Part shown: positions 19,580 to 27,957 of the stretch, in pieces
Numbering within the stretch: the stretch's first letter is position 1
Layout: every line of letters starts with the position of its first letter
Assembly (NCBI GenBank): GCA_020073375.1
Contig: JAIQFG010000046.1
Span: forward strand, 1 to 39,431
Length of the DNA stretch: 39,431 nucleotides
DNA from: Terriglobia bacterium
GTDB taxonomy: Bacteria > Acidobacteriota > Terriglobia > Acidiferrales > UBA7541
Direction of reading: 5' to 3'
Notes under the pieces: generated by a model
Seen by the model: the letters and a program-made list of their open reading frames with translations, nothing else
The model's database searches: none
What the model was told of the DNA's origin: nothing
Translations under genes and position numbers: made by a program

Positions 19580-20458
19580 ATGGCGGAAAAATTCACGATT
19601 GGCTTGATCCAGATGAGCTGTTCGCCCAATCCGCGGGAAAATCTCGCGAAGGTGGATGCCCGCATCCGCGAAGCCGCGAAGCGCGGAGCGCAGATCATCT
19701 GCACGCAGGAACTGTTTCGCTCGCAATATTTTTGCCGTGAGGAGAATGCGGATTTATTCGAGCTGGCCGAGCCGATTCCCGGGCCTTCCTCGGAAGCGCT
19801 GGCGAAGCTCTCGCGCGAATTGAACGTCGCAATCGTAGGCTCGCTGTTTGAACGCCGCGCGGCCGGGATTTACCACAATACGGCGGTGATTTCCGACGCG
19901 GGCGGCGCGTCACTCGGCAAATACCGCAAGATGCACATTCCGGACGACCCGCTCTACTACGAAAAATTTTATTTCACGCCCGGCGATCTCGGCTTCCCCA
20001 ATTTCGACACGAAATTCGGCCGCATTGGCGTCCTGGTCTGCTGGGACCAGTGGTATCCGGAGGGCGCGCGCCTCTCCAGCCTGGGCGGAGCGAACATTTT
20101 GTTTTATCCCACGGCGATTGGCTGGCATCCGGCCGAGAAAAAGGAGTTCGGGGCGGCGCAGCTCGATGCCTGGCGCACCATTCAGCGCGCGCACGCCATC
20201 GCCAACGGCGTGTTCGTCGCGGCCGTCAACCGCGTCGGCTACGAAGGCACTCCGGAAAGCGGGCTGGAATTCTGGGGACACTCGTTTGTCTGCGATCCGT
20301 TTGGACAGGTGCTCGCGGAGGCATCCTCCGACAAGGAAGAAATTCTGATTGTCGAGTGCGACCCCAAGCGCGTCGAGGAGACACGCCGCAACTGGCCGTT
20401 CCTGCGCGACCGACGCATCGACGCCTACTCCCCCATCCTGGAGCGATGGCACGAGTGA
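19580..20458 (+). CDS. aguB: N-carbamoylputrescine amidase
   Basis: A 292-residue member of the nitrilase/CN-hydrolase family that removes the carbamoyl group from N-carbamoylputrescine to give putrescine, CO2 and ammonia. The catalytic triad is complete: Glu44 (CTQELFRSQYFC), Lys117 (GKYRKMHIPDDP) and Cys154 (GVLVCWDQWYPEGAR). CTQELFRSQYFC and the YYEKFYFTPGD segment are characteristic of the plant/bacterial carbamoylputrescine branch. Its last 13 bases overlap the possible start of aguA, a strong sign of one operon and one pathway. Confidence 0.94.
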   Translation: MAEKFTIGLIQMSCSPNPRENLAKVDARIREAAKRGAQIICTQELFRSQYFCREENADLFELAEPIPGPSSEALAKLSRELNVAIVGSLFERRAAGIYHNTAVISDAGGASLGKYRKMHIPDDPLYYEKFYFTPGDLGFPNFDTKFGRIGVLVCWDQWYPEGARLSSLGGANILFYPTAIGWHPAEKKEFGAAQLDAWRTIQRAHAIANGVFVAAVNRVGYEGTPESGLEFWGHSFVCDPFGQVLAEASSDKEEILIVECDPKRVEETRRNWPFLRDRRIDAYSPILERWHE

Positions 20459-21594
20459 AACCCTCCCGCGGAAAATCCTCTAGACTTCGTTCAGGCGGGC
20501 TCCAAGTAGAGCCCGCACCCGGTAAAGGCGGGCCTCAAGCAGCAGCCTCACCTGCCGCATTCGGCTTCCGCATGCCCGCGGAATGGGAAACGCACGCAGC
20601 CACGTGGCTTGCGTGGCCGCATGAAAAAACGGACTGGCCCGGAAAATCCGCGCCCATCCCGTGGGTTTACGCGGACATCGTGCGCCACCTTTCCCAGGTC
20701 GAGCGCGTGCGCATTCTGGTCGAGAGCGCGGCGGTGGAGCGCTCGGTCCGGCGCATACTGAAACAGGCGGGCGCGAATCTTTCCGCCGTCGATTTCTACC
20801 ACGTGCCCACAAACCGCGGATGGATCCGCGATTTCGGCCCGATTTTCGTGCGCAGCAAAAAGGGCGAGACTGCCGTCACGAACTGGCACTTCAACGCCTG
20901 GGCGAAATACGACGACTGGAAAAAAGACGACGCGGCTAACGCAAAACTCGCGCCCAAACTCAAATGGAAGATGTGGTCGCCGGAATACAAAAAGCGGCGC
21001 GTGGTCCTCGAAGGCGGCAGCATCGACGTCAACGGCCTGGGCACAATGCTCACGACCGAGGAATGCCTGCTGAGCCCGATCCAGGCGCGTAATCCGGGCG
21101 TGACGCGAAAAGAGCTGGAAGGAATTTTCCGGGAAAATCTCGGTGCCACAAATGTGTTGTGGCTTAGGAACGGCATCACGGGAGATGACACACACGGCCA
21201 CGTCGACGACCTCGCGCGCTTTGTGAATCCCACGACGGTCGTCACCGTCGTAGAGAACGATCCTTCGGAAACGAATTTTCAGCCTTTGCAGGAAAATCTC
21301 GCTCTATTGCGCGAGATGAAGGATCAGGACGGCCGCGAGCTGCGCGTTGAGACCCTGCCCATGCCAGAGCCCGTCTTTTTCGACGGCCAGCGCCTCCCCG
21401 CAAGCTACGCCAATTTTTACATCGCCAATCAACTCGTCCTGGTTCCCACGTTCAACGACACGCGCGACGCCATTGCGCTGACAAAACTCGCAAGTTTGTT
21501 CCCCGGCCGCAAAGTCGTAGGCATCGCGTGCCTCGATCTGGTTCTCGGCCTGGGCACAATTCACTGCATGACACAGCAGGAACCGGCGCCTTGA
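20446..21594 (+). CDS. aguA: Agmatine deiminase
   Basis: A peptidyl-arginine-deiminase-fold enzyme converting agmatine to N-carbamoylputrescine and ammonia. It has the entry motif MPAEWETHAATWLAWPHE, then RDFGPIFV, EGGSIDVNG, DDTHGHVDDLARF and the C-terminal GLGTIHCMTQQE, whose Cys is the nucleophile and whose partners are the Asp and His of the preceding motifs. From ATG 20446 it is 382 residues; from ATG 20572, where conservation begins, 340. The extra 42 residues are mostly encoded by two family-B repeat units, giving an unconserved Gly/Pro/Ala-rich stretch. No good ribosome-binding site precedes 20572, while 20446 overlaps the end of aguB and could be translationally coupled. Confidence 0.93.
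   Translation: MARVKPSRGKSSRLRSGGLQVEPAPGKGGPQAAASPAAFGFRMPAEWETHAATWLAWPHEKTDWPGKSAPIPWVYADIVRHLSQVERVRILVESAAVERSVRRILKQAGANLSAVDFYHVPTNRGWIRDFGPIFVRSKKGETAVTNWHFNAWAKYDDWKKDDAANAKLAPKLKWKMWSPEYKKRRVVLEGGSIDVNGLGTMLTTEECLLSPIQARNPGVTRKELEGIFRENLGATNVLWLRNGITGDDTHGHVDDLARFVNPTTVVTVVENDPSETNFQPLQENLALLREMKDQDGRELRVETLPMPEPVFFDGQRLPASYANFYIANQLVLVPTFNDTRDAIALTKLASLFPGRKVVGIACLDLVLGLGTIHCMTQQEPAP
20494..20552. repeat. Family-B repeat pair inside the 5' end of aguA
   Basis: GGCGGGCTCCAAGTAGAGCC followed by CGCACC (20494-20519) and a second, imperfect unit GGCGGGCCTCAAGCAGCAGC followed by CTCACC (20527-20552). Both are inverse copies of the units at 3684 and 18104. They are read through in the aguA frame without a stop. 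Confidence 0.65.
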
Positions 21595-21603
21595 TGGGTT
21601 CTA

Positions 21604-21674
21604 GTAGCACAGGCTTCAGCCTGTGGGGTTAAATTGCTCCACGCCAAAATCCCGCAGGCTGAAGCCTGTGCTAC
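21604..21674. repeat. Family-A palindromic repeat pair, best-preserved copy
   Basis: A 23-base unit at 21604-21626 starts GTAGCACAGGCTTCAGCCTG. Its inverse at 21652-21674 ends in CAGGCTGAAGCCTGTGCTAC. The two arms are nearly perfect inverse complements separated by 25 bases, and each arm also contains its own palindrome. It lies ten bases past the aguA stop. Confidence 0.8.
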
Positions 21675-21764
21675 TTTAGCCCCGCCGTTCTAACAACTGG
21701 GCTGCATGAGAGCGCATTGCCCATCAAACAAATTTGGATCATTCTCATAAGCAAAGGAGCACCC

Positions 21765-22040
21765 ATGCACCTCATATTCTTCACAGTTCCCCGCTCCGTA
21801 ATCGGATGGCTGATCGTCGGCCTGATCGCCGGCTGGCTGGCGGGAAAAGTTTCGCGGGGCCGTGGATTCGGCTGCATCGCGAATGTGATCCTGGGATTGA
21901 TCGGCGCAATCCTCGGCGGCTGGATTTTCACCAAACTCAATATCCCCGGCAACGGATTGATCTACAGCATCGCCGCAGCCACGCTCGGCGCCGTGGTTCT
22001 GGTAACGCTCGCGCGCCTGTTTTCCGGCGGCGGGGAGTAA
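21765..22040 (+). CDS. GlsB/YeaQ/YmgE-type small membrane protein
   Basis: A 91-residue protein with three hydrophobic helices (about residues 10-28, 37-56 and 65-84) and the family's Gly-rich pattern GWLAGKVSRGRGFGCIANVILGLIGAILGGWIF (transglycosylase-associated or YeaQ family). Such proteins are inner-membrane and often stress-induced; the molecular role is not known. ATG 21765 has AAAGGAG at a good distance, so an earlier in-frame start at 21717 is not needed. Confidence 0.85.
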   Translation: MHLIFFTVPRSVIGWLIVGLIAGWLAGKVSRGRGFGCIANVILGLIGAILGGWIFTKLNIPGNGLIYSIAAATLGAVVLVTLARLFSGGGE

Positions 22041-22099
22041 GTCGGTCCGCGCAATTCGATTCCAGCCCACGTCTCTGTGATACGATACATGGTCTTACT

Positions 22100-22118
22100 A
22101 AGGATGTGACCTGCTTTG
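22100..22118 (+). promoter_or_regulatory. Ribosome-binding site and TTG start of RNase J
   Basis: AAGGATGTGA at 22100-22109 is one base from the full anti-Shine-Dalgarno complement, with a six-base gap to the TTG at 22116. It fixes a non-ATG start for the gene. Confidence 0.7.
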
Positions 22119-23780
22119 TCTAAACCTTCTCTGTTAGCAATCCCCCTGGGCGGACTGGGCGAGTTCGGCATGAACATGCTCGTGCTGCGCACGGGCGACG
22201 ACATGATCCTGATCGATGCCGGGATGATGTTTCCCGAGGCGGAACTTCTCGGCGTGGACATCGTCATTCCGGACATCACCTATCTCAAGCAGAACCGGCA
22301 GCACCTGCGCGCCATCCTGCTGACTCACGGGCATGAGGATCATATCGGCGCGCTGCCCTACATTTTGCGCGACCTGAACGCGCCGATTTACGGCACGCGA
22401 TTCACCCTCGCGCTGGTGCACAAGCGCCTGGAAGAGCACGGCCTGCTCGACAAGACCGACCTGCGCGAAGTAATTCCCGGGCGCAAGCTGGAAGTGGGCC
22501 CGTTCGAGGTCGAGTTCATCAGCGTCACGCACAGCACGATTGACTGCGTCGCGCTCGCCATTCGCACTCCGGTGGGCATCGTAATCCATACCGGAGATTT
22601 CAAGATCGATCAAACGCCCATCGACGGCCAGCCGTTCGATTTCCACGCCTTCGCGCGTTACGGCCAGGAAGGCGTGCTGGCGCTGTTCAGCGACAGCACG
22701 AATGTCGAGCGCCCCGGCCACACGCCGTCCGAGCGCACGGTGCGCCCGCGCATCGAGGAACTGACGCGCGCGGCAACGCGCAAGGTGATCGTCTCCTGCT
22801 TCGCCTCGTCGATCCCGCGCATACAGACCATCGTGAATATCGCGGCGGCTACCGGACGCAAGGTCGCGTTCATCGGCCGCAGTATGGTGGACAACGTCGA
22901 GATCGCGCACGGCATGAATCGGCTCACGATTCCCGACGGCCTGATCGTGCGTTCGCAGGACATCGATTCGTTCCCTCCCGAAAAACTTGTCGTGCTCGTC
23001 GCCGGAAGCCAGGCCGAACCCATGTCCTCGCTTTCGCGCGTGGCCGTGGACAATCACAGGCTGCTGACATTGGACGAACGCGACACCGTAATTCTCTCCG
23101 CGCGCATCATTCCCGGAAACGAAAAAGCCATTTTCCGAATGCTGGACCACATGTTCCGCAAGCGCGCCCTGGTGTATTACGACAATGATGGCGGGACGAT
23201 TCACGTCTCGGGTCACGCCAGCCAGGAAGAGCAAAAGCTGCTGCTGAATCTGGTACGCCCGCGTTTTTTCATCCCCGTGCACGGCGAATTTCGCCAGTTG
23301 TTCCGCCACGCCGCGCTGGCGCACACCGTCGGCTCGGTGTCGGAAGAAATTCTGCTGATCGAAGACGGCCAGACGATCGAATTCACCGACGATGCCGCCT
23401 ACCGCCGCGAGCCAGTGACGGCGGGGCGCATCTGCGTCGATTCCGGATCGCTCGAGGAGATCGAGGAATTCGTCATCCGCGACCGCAAGCATTTGTCCGA
23501 GGACGGCGTGGTCGTTCCGATCATCGCCATCGATAAACACACGGGACAAATCGAATCCACGCCCGAAATCGTGACGCGCGGCTTTTTGCCGTCGGACGAC
23601 GGAATCGAACTCCTCGCCGGAGCGCGGGAAGTTATTCTGCGCACGTTCGAGGGGTCCAACGCCGAGGAAAAGACCGACTGGAGCGTCATCAAGGAAAAAA
23701 TCCGCGTGGACCTGCGGCGCTACCTCAAGAAACAGACTTCCAAACGCCCGCTGATTCTCCCCGTCATTCTCGAACTGTGA
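22116..23780 (+). CDS. rnj: Ribonuclease J
   Basis: A 554-residue metallo-beta-lactamase/beta-CASP ribonuclease that matures and degrades RNA with both endonuclease and 5'-3' exonuclease activity. The metal motif THGHEDHIGALPY is at about residue 72, IHTGDFKID and FSDSTNVERPGHTPSE follow, then the beta-CASP motifs LSARIIPGNE and HVSGHASQEE, and PVHGEFRQL. The C-terminal RNase J domain ends RYLKKQTSKRPLILPVILEL, typical of the family. Translation begins at TTG 22116 with a near-perfect ribosome-binding site. RimI-like and uppP genes follow at 9 and -4 bases, making a three-gene operon. Confidence 0.96.
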   Translation: MSKPSLLAIPLGGLGEFGMNMLVLRTGDDMILIDAGMMFPEAELLGVDIVIPDITYLKQNRQHLRAILLTHGHEDHIGALPYILRDLNAPIYGTRFTLALVHKRLEEHGLLDKTDLREVIPGRKLEVGPFEVEFISVTHSTIDCVALAIRTPVGIVIHTGDFKIDQTPIDGQPFDFHAFARYGQEGVLALFSDSTNVERPGHTPSERTVRPRIEELTRAATRKVIVSCFASSIPRIQTIVNIAAATGRKVAFIGRSMVDNVEIAHGMNRLTIPDGLIVRSQDIDSFPPEKLVVLVAGSQAEPMSSLSRVAVDNHRLLTLDERDTVILSARIIPGNEKAIFRMLDHMFRKRALVYYDNDGGTIHVSGHASQEEQKLLLNLVRPRFFIPVHGEFRQLFRHAALAHTVGSVSEEILLIEDGQTIEFTDDAAYRREPVTAGRICVDSGSLEEIEEFVIRDRKHLSEDGVVVPIIAIDKHTGQIESTPEIVTRGFLPSDDGIELLAGAREVILRTFEGSNAEEKTDWSVIKEKIRVDLRRYLKKQTSKRPLILPVILEL

Positions 23781-23789
23781 GATGAGAGA

Positions 23790-24263
23790 GTGGAGTCCTC
23801 CGCATTCCGCCTGCGCCCCTACCAGAATTCCGATTTTGAGACCCTGTTTCGCGTCGACCAATCCTGTTTTCCGCGCGGGATCGCCTACAGCCGCTGGCAG
23901 ATGAAATTTTATCTGCGCTCGGAGGGCGCGCGCTGCCTGGTCGCGGAAGCCGATGGCGAGGTTGCCGGATTTATTCTCACCGAGCAGACCGCCGAATTCG
24001 CCCACATTATTACGCTGGACGTTTTGGAAAGTTACCGCCGCCGCAACATCGGGTCTGCCTTGCTGCAGGCCGCCGAGCAGGCCGCCGCCCGGCTGGGCGT
24101 CCCGCGCATGGTTCTGGAAACCGCAACAACCAACAAACCCGCGATTGCGTTATGGAAAAAGCATGGCTATCGTGAATTCGGCACTATCGCGGATTACTAC
24201 GGCCCCGGCCTGGACGCCTACGAAATGCATAAATCGCTTCGCCATTCTCCGGAGGGAAATTGA
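23790..24263 (+). CDS. GNAT acetyltransferase, RimI-like
   Basis: A 157-residue GNAT-fold acetyltransferase. Motif A for acetyl-CoA is ITLDVLESYRRRNIGSALLQ, followed by LETATTNKPAIALWKKHGY, the Asn and Tyr block characteristic of RimI-type N-terminal protein acetyltransferases (ribosomal protein S18 in E. coli). The start is GTG 23790, nine bases after the RNase J stop, with GATGAGAGA upstream. The exact substrate is uncertain because many GNAT enzymes share this shape. Its stop overlaps the TTG start of uppP. Confidence 0.85.
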   Translation: MESSAFRLRPYQNSDFETLFRVDQSCFPRGIAYSRWQMKFYLRSEGARCLVAEADGEVAGFILTEQTAEFAHIITLDVLESYRRRNIGSALLQAAEQAAARLGVPRMVLETATTNKPAIALWKKHGYREFGTIADYYGPGLDAYEMHKSLRHSPEGN

Positions 24264-25153
24264 ACGACTATCTCCTTTCCTTGATTCTGGGCATCGTGGA
24301 AGGTCTTACGGAATTTCTTCCCGTCAGCTCGACGGCGCATCTGCGCATCGGCGAGGCGCTGATGCACATCAGCCTGTCGAGCGGGTATTGGAAAATGTAC
24401 TCGATCGTCATCCAGCTTGGCGCGATCGCGTGCCTGCCCATTTATTTTCGCGCGCGCATTCTGAAATTCCTGTCCACGTTTCCGCAAGGGGAGCGCGGCG
24501 ACCGCACCATCCTTACGCATCCGCTGAGCCTCACGTGCATCGCATTCGTGGTCACCGCCATTCCCGCATTTTTGCTCACGAAAATCATCGGCAAGCACCT
24601 CGAAAGCCTCCAAATCATGGGCATGTCGCTGCTGATCGGCGGAATTGCAATGTGGGTGATCGACGCGATGAACGCCAAGGCCGAAGCGGCGGGCCCGGGC
24701 TCGTCCACCGGACGCGTCCGCGTGTGGCACATGGAAGACATGAGCCTGGGACAAGCCGTCTGGATCGGCGCTTGCCAGATTCTTTCGGCCGTGTTTCCCG
24801 GAACCTCGCGTTCGATGTCCACCATCGGCGCGGGACAGTTGGCCGGAATGTCGAGAGCATCGGCGCTGGAATTTTCGTTCTTTCTTTCGATTCCCACCAT
24901 GGTCGTGGCCACGTGCTACGACCTGCTGAAATCGCTCGTGGGAAAATCGGAAAATCCCATCGGCGTATCGCAGATTGACGCGCACGGCTGGATCGTCCTG
25001 GCCATCGGCTTCGTGGTTTCCTTCATCGTGGCCTACGGTTCGGTGGCATGGTTCATGGCCTACGTGAGGAAACGCGGGTTTGCGCCGTTTGCCGTGTATC
25101 GAATTATTGTTGGGATTGCAGTGCTGCTGTGGATATCGAAACTTGGGGGATGA
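24260..25153 (+). CDS. uppP: Undecaprenyl-diphosphate phosphatase
   Basis: A 297-residue integral membrane phosphatase that recycles undecaprenyl pyrophosphate, the lipid carrier of peptidoglycan and other envelope polymers. The two conserved periplasm-facing motifs are present: EGLTEFLPVSSTAHL near residue 17 and FPGTSRSMSTIGAG near residue 180. Eight hydrophobic segments can be traced. The TTG start at 24260 is chosen because GGAGGGAAA ends directly before it, and it overlaps the RimI stop by four bases (TTGA). The protein also gives bacitracin resistance when abundant in other bacteria. Confidence 0.94.
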   Translation: MNDYLLSLILGIVEGLTEFLPVSSTAHLRIGEALMHISLSSGYWKMYSIVIQLGAIACLPIYFRARILKFLSTFPQGERGDRTILTHPLSLTCIAFVVTAIPAFLLTKIIGKHLESLQIMGMSLLIGGIAMWVIDAMNAKAEAAGPGSSTGRVRVWHMEDMSLGQAVWIGACQILSAVFPGTSRSMSTIGAGQLAGMSRASALEFSFFLSIPTMVVATCYDLLKSLVGKSENPIGVSQIDAHGWIVLAIGFVVSFIVAYGSVAWFMAYVRKRGFAPFAVYRIIVGIAVLLWISKLGG

Positions 25154-25183
25154 GGCTTGACCCCATACCCACCCATTCGCGCT

Positions 25184-25213
25184 ATTCCGAAACCGTTCTT
25201 GTGGGTTCGGAAT
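25184..25213. repeat. Short family-C-like hairpin after uppP
   Basis: ATTCCGAAACC (25184-25194) and GGTTCGGAAT (25204-25213) form a stem. The sequence resembles the outer arms of the nested repeat at 7819-7931. It may work as a transcript end for the rnj operon. Confidence 0.5.
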
Positions 25214-25267
25214 GACGACATATTCTTAAGACGAACCGATCGTGAACCAATTAGCTGGCGGGTTTAA

Positions 25268-25368
25268 GTAGCACAGGCAATTTTGCCTGTGTGGTTTTCG
25301 CTAGCGCCGCAGGATCGCTCGCCTGCGTGCAATCAACAAAATCACACAGCCAAGAGTGGCTGTGCTAG
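25268..25368. repeat. Family-A palindromic repeat pair
   Basis: GTAGCACAGGCAATTTTGCC (25268-25287, continuing TGTGTGGTTTTCG to 25300) and an inverse unit ATCACACAGCCAAGAGTGGC (25341-25360, continuing TGTGCTAG). Loop sequences differ from other copies but the GTAGCACAG and GTGGTTTT ends are kept. Confidence 0.7.
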
Positions 25369-25506
25369 ATCCTCGCCGCCCGGAAATCCCGGTTTTTGCG
25401 GGGCCTTCATAACGATCTTCACGAATTCGTCGTTCGCCCCGACGTGGCCATGAATGGGGACATGCTGCGCAGCGTCCAGCGTCAGCATGTTCCGATACAG
25501 CGTTTT
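25342..25506 (-). pseudogene. C-terminal fragment of a metallo-beta-lactamase-fold hydrolase
   Basis: The minus-strand frame reads LYRNMLTLDAAQHVPIHGHV followed by GANDEFVKIV. This resembles the end of metallo-beta-lactamase-fold hydrolases, where a HVPIHG-type motif carries a late conserved His. Nothing upstream encodes the rest of such a protein, and the frame ends inside the family-A repeat. Probably a decayed gene cut by repeat insertion or deletion. The family match is from memory and short. Confidence 0.35.
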
Positions 25507-25641
25507 CGTATGTGATTGCCGTCTCTGCAGGAGGCTTCGTTCAGGTCTTAGGCCACGGGAGCGGATTGCGCAAAGGCTCAATAACCAGTGCGCGCTGCCG
25601 GGAGCAAGCGGCGCGCGTTGTGCGCCATAATATTATCACTC

Positions 25642-27957
25642 ATGCAGATATACATCCTGACCGTTTTCCTTGGGGCTCTGCTCCTCTTTCAGGTGGAGCT
25701 AATCATTGGCAAGTATATTCTTCCGTGGTTTGGCGGCGCCTCTGCCATTTGGATCACCTGCATGCTTTTCTTTCAAGCGGCCCTGCTGGCAGGGTACGCC
25801 TACGGGCATGTCCTGGACCGCGCCGGGGCGCGCGCACAGTCCCGCCTTCACCGCATTTTGCTGTTCGTTTCGGTGTTGGTATTGATGGCTCAGGCTATGG
25901 TGTGGCATTCGCCGCTCACGCTGGATTCCCGATGGAAACCGGACGCGCAGGGCAATCCGGTGCTCCAGATATTCATTCTCCTGATTGTCAGCGTAGGATT
26001 CCCTTACTTCGTGCTGGCTTCGACGGCCCCGCTGCTGCAAACGTGGTGGAGGCGAATGTATCCCGGGCGTTCCCCCTACCGGCTGTACGCGGTGTCGAAT
26101 TTCGGATCGTTTCTCGGCCTGGTCAGCTATCCGTTCCTGGTTGAGCCGTTTCTGACATTGAAGACGCAGGCGCGGATATGGACGTGCGCTTATGTCGCGT
26201 TTGCGCTGGGGTGCGCGTACTGCGCGCTGAAGGCAGCGGCCGCAAGCGAGCCGAAAACAGATTCCGCGGAAGCGGATCGCGCGTCAATCGATGCGCAGAC
26301 TGTGCCTCTGGCCGCGCCGCCCCCCACGGGGCTGCTCATTTTGTGGCTCGGCCTGGCGGCATGTGCGTCGGCGCTGTTTTTGGGGACAACCAATCAGCTT
26401 TGCAAGAACGTCGCCGCCGTGCCGCTGCTCTGGGTCCTGCCGCTGGCGATTTATCTGCTCACCTTCACGCTGTGTTTTGAGAGCGATCACCGCTATTCCC
26501 GCACGTGGTTTCATCCCGCGTTCGCCCTGGCCGTGCTCCTGGCCGTGTTCGTGCTTTCCACGGGGGCGCGCACAAATCTCTTCGGACAAGTGGGAATTTA
26601 CGCGTTTGTGCTATTCGCCGGCTGCATGGTCTGCCATGGCGAGCTCGCGAGGCTCAAGCCCGACCCGCGCCATCTTACATTATTTTATTTGGTCGTTGCC
26701 GCCGGGGGCGTGGTCGGCGGTCTTTTCGTCGGGCTGTTTGCTCCGGCATTCTTCGTCGGCTATTGGGAATATCACGTCAGCCTTTGGTTCGCTGTACTGC
26801 TGTTTCTGGTAACGCTGTATCGCGACAGGACCTCTTGGCTCTACAGCACGCGCGTAAAGGCGCCCCTGGTGCTGCTGGCGGCCGCTGCCTTGCTGCCGGA
26901 GTGCATGGCGCTGGCCGTCAGCTTCAAGAAATTTCTCAGCGCCCTGCCCTTTGTGGGAGCAATCCTTCTGGGAATTTACCTGGTGCAAGGCAAGCGAAGG
27001 GATGAAAACGAACGGAACAACAAGATTGTTACCCTCGTGAGCTGCGCGATTGTTCTGCTGATCCTGGGCGTGCAATTCACAATGCTGGGCAGCGCCTCGC
27101 TCGGCAAGTTCACTTCCGTGCGTGATTTCTACAGCGCCCTCACAGTGGACATGCAGAACGCTTCCGATCCGGGCTGGGAAGCCTATTCCTTGCGGCACGG
27201 CGAAATCGTCCATGGATTTGAGTTCCTCGACGCAAGCAAGCGACACATTCCGGATTCCTATTACACCGCGGACAGCGGCCTGGGACTTTTGCTTTCACAA
27301 CACCTGGATTCACCCGAAGCGGCAGCCAAGGCGCCCGTAAATCTCAGGCTCGGTCTCGTTGGACTTGGCATCGGATCGATCGCCGCCTATGGGAAGGCAG
27401 GAGATTTCATCCGGTATTACGAGATCGATCCCCAGGTGGTTCGATTGGCCAGCGACACGCGTTACTTCCATTATCTGAGCGATTGCCCCGCGCATTTGGA
27501 CATCGTGCTGGGAGATGCGCGGCTCTCACTTGAACGCGAATTGCAGCAAGGCGCGCCGCAAAATTTCGACATTCTGGTGATCGATGCATTCAACGGAGAC
27601 GCGATCCCAGTGCACCTTCTGACCCAGGAAGCGATTCGGGTTTACTTGCAGCACCTGAAAAATCCCACGGGAGTCCTGGCCGTTCATGTGACGAACACGT
27701 TTCTCGATCTTCGTCCCGTCGTCGTTGCCGCTGCCGAGCACCTAGGTCTCCCCAGCGTCGCGGTCCATGCCGATATCGATGGCCATATTTCCTACGCCAG
27801 CGATTGGGTGCTGGTTTCGCGGGACCGTGCGATCATCGACTCGCTCGCCGCGCGCGCCAAGCATGCCGTGAAGTTGGACGTGCCCGAGAAGCGCCGCTGG
27901 ACCGACGACTACAGCAATCTGTTCCAGGCCCTGACCACCCCGTCCGCGACTCGATAG
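25642..27957 (+). CDS. Membrane-fused spermidine-synthase-like protein
   Basis: A 771-residue protein. The first ~500 residues hold roughly 12 hydrophobic helices, starting with LTVFLGALLLFQVELIIGKYI and including VLASTAPLLQTWW and RLYAVSNFGSFLGL. After about residue 560 comes a soluble Rossmann methyltransferase-like domain: GLVGLGIGSIAAYG, RYYEIDP, VLGDARLSLE and VIDAFNGDAIPVHLLTQEA. These match spermidine synthase-type SAM or decarboxylated-SAM binding loops, but the canonical Asp-Ser-x-Asp-Pro catalytic block is replaced by DAFNGDAIP, so aminopropyl transfer is not assured. ATG 25642 begins the first helix; an in-frame start at 25588 lacks support. Such fusions are common in acidobacterial genomes and their reaction is unknown. 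Confidence 0.85.
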   Translation: MQIYILTVFLGALLLFQVELIIGKYILPWFGGASAIWITCMLFFQAALLAGYAYGHVLDRAGARAQSRLHRILLFVSVLVLMAQAMVWHSPLTLDSRWKPDAQGNPVLQIFILLIVSVGFPYFVLASTAPLLQTWWRRMYPGRSPYRLYAVSNFGSFLGLVSYPFLVEPFLTLKTQARIWTCAYVAFALGCAYCALKAAAASEPKTDSAEADRASIDAQTVPLAAPPPTGLLILWLGLAACASALFLGTTNQLCKNVAAVPLLWVLPLAIYLLTFTLCFESDHRYSRTWFHPAFALAVLLAVFVLSTGARTNLFGQVGIYAFVLFAGCMVCHGELARLKPDPRHLTLFYLVVAAGGVVGGLFVGLFAPAFFVGYWEYHVSLWFAVLLFLVTLYRDRTSWLYSTRVKAPLVLLAAAALLPECMALAVSFKKFLSALPFVGAILLGIYLVQGKRRDENERNNKIVTLVSCAIVLLILGVQFTMLGSASLGKFTSVRDFYSALTVDMQNASDPGWEAYSLRHGEIVHGFEFLDASKRHIPDSYYTADSGLGLLLSQHLDSPEAAAKAPVNLRLGLVGLGIGSIAAYGKAGDFIRYYEIDPQVVRLASDTRYFHYLSDCPAHLDIVLGDARLSLERELQQGAPQNFDILVIDAFNGDAIPVHLLTQEAIRVYLQHLKNPTGVLAVHVTNTFLDLRPVVVAAAEHLGLPSVAVHADIDGHISYASDWVLVSRDRAIIDSLAARAKHAVKLDVPEKRRWTDDYSNLFQALTTPSATR

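Larger units (their letters stand above)
25154..25641. other. Intergenic region: repeats and a gene remnant
   Basis: A 488-base gap without an intact gene. It holds a family-C-like hairpin (25184-25213), a family-A repeat pair (25268-25368) and, on the minus strand, a metallo-hydrolase fragment (25342-25506). The last ~130 bases before the next gene show no clear promoter. Confidence 0.6.

Noticed and set aside
22134..24005. 623-codon open frame antisense to RNase J and the RimI-like gene
   Set aside because: Same mirror-frame effect; no recognisable domain, and the plus-strand proteins are certain.
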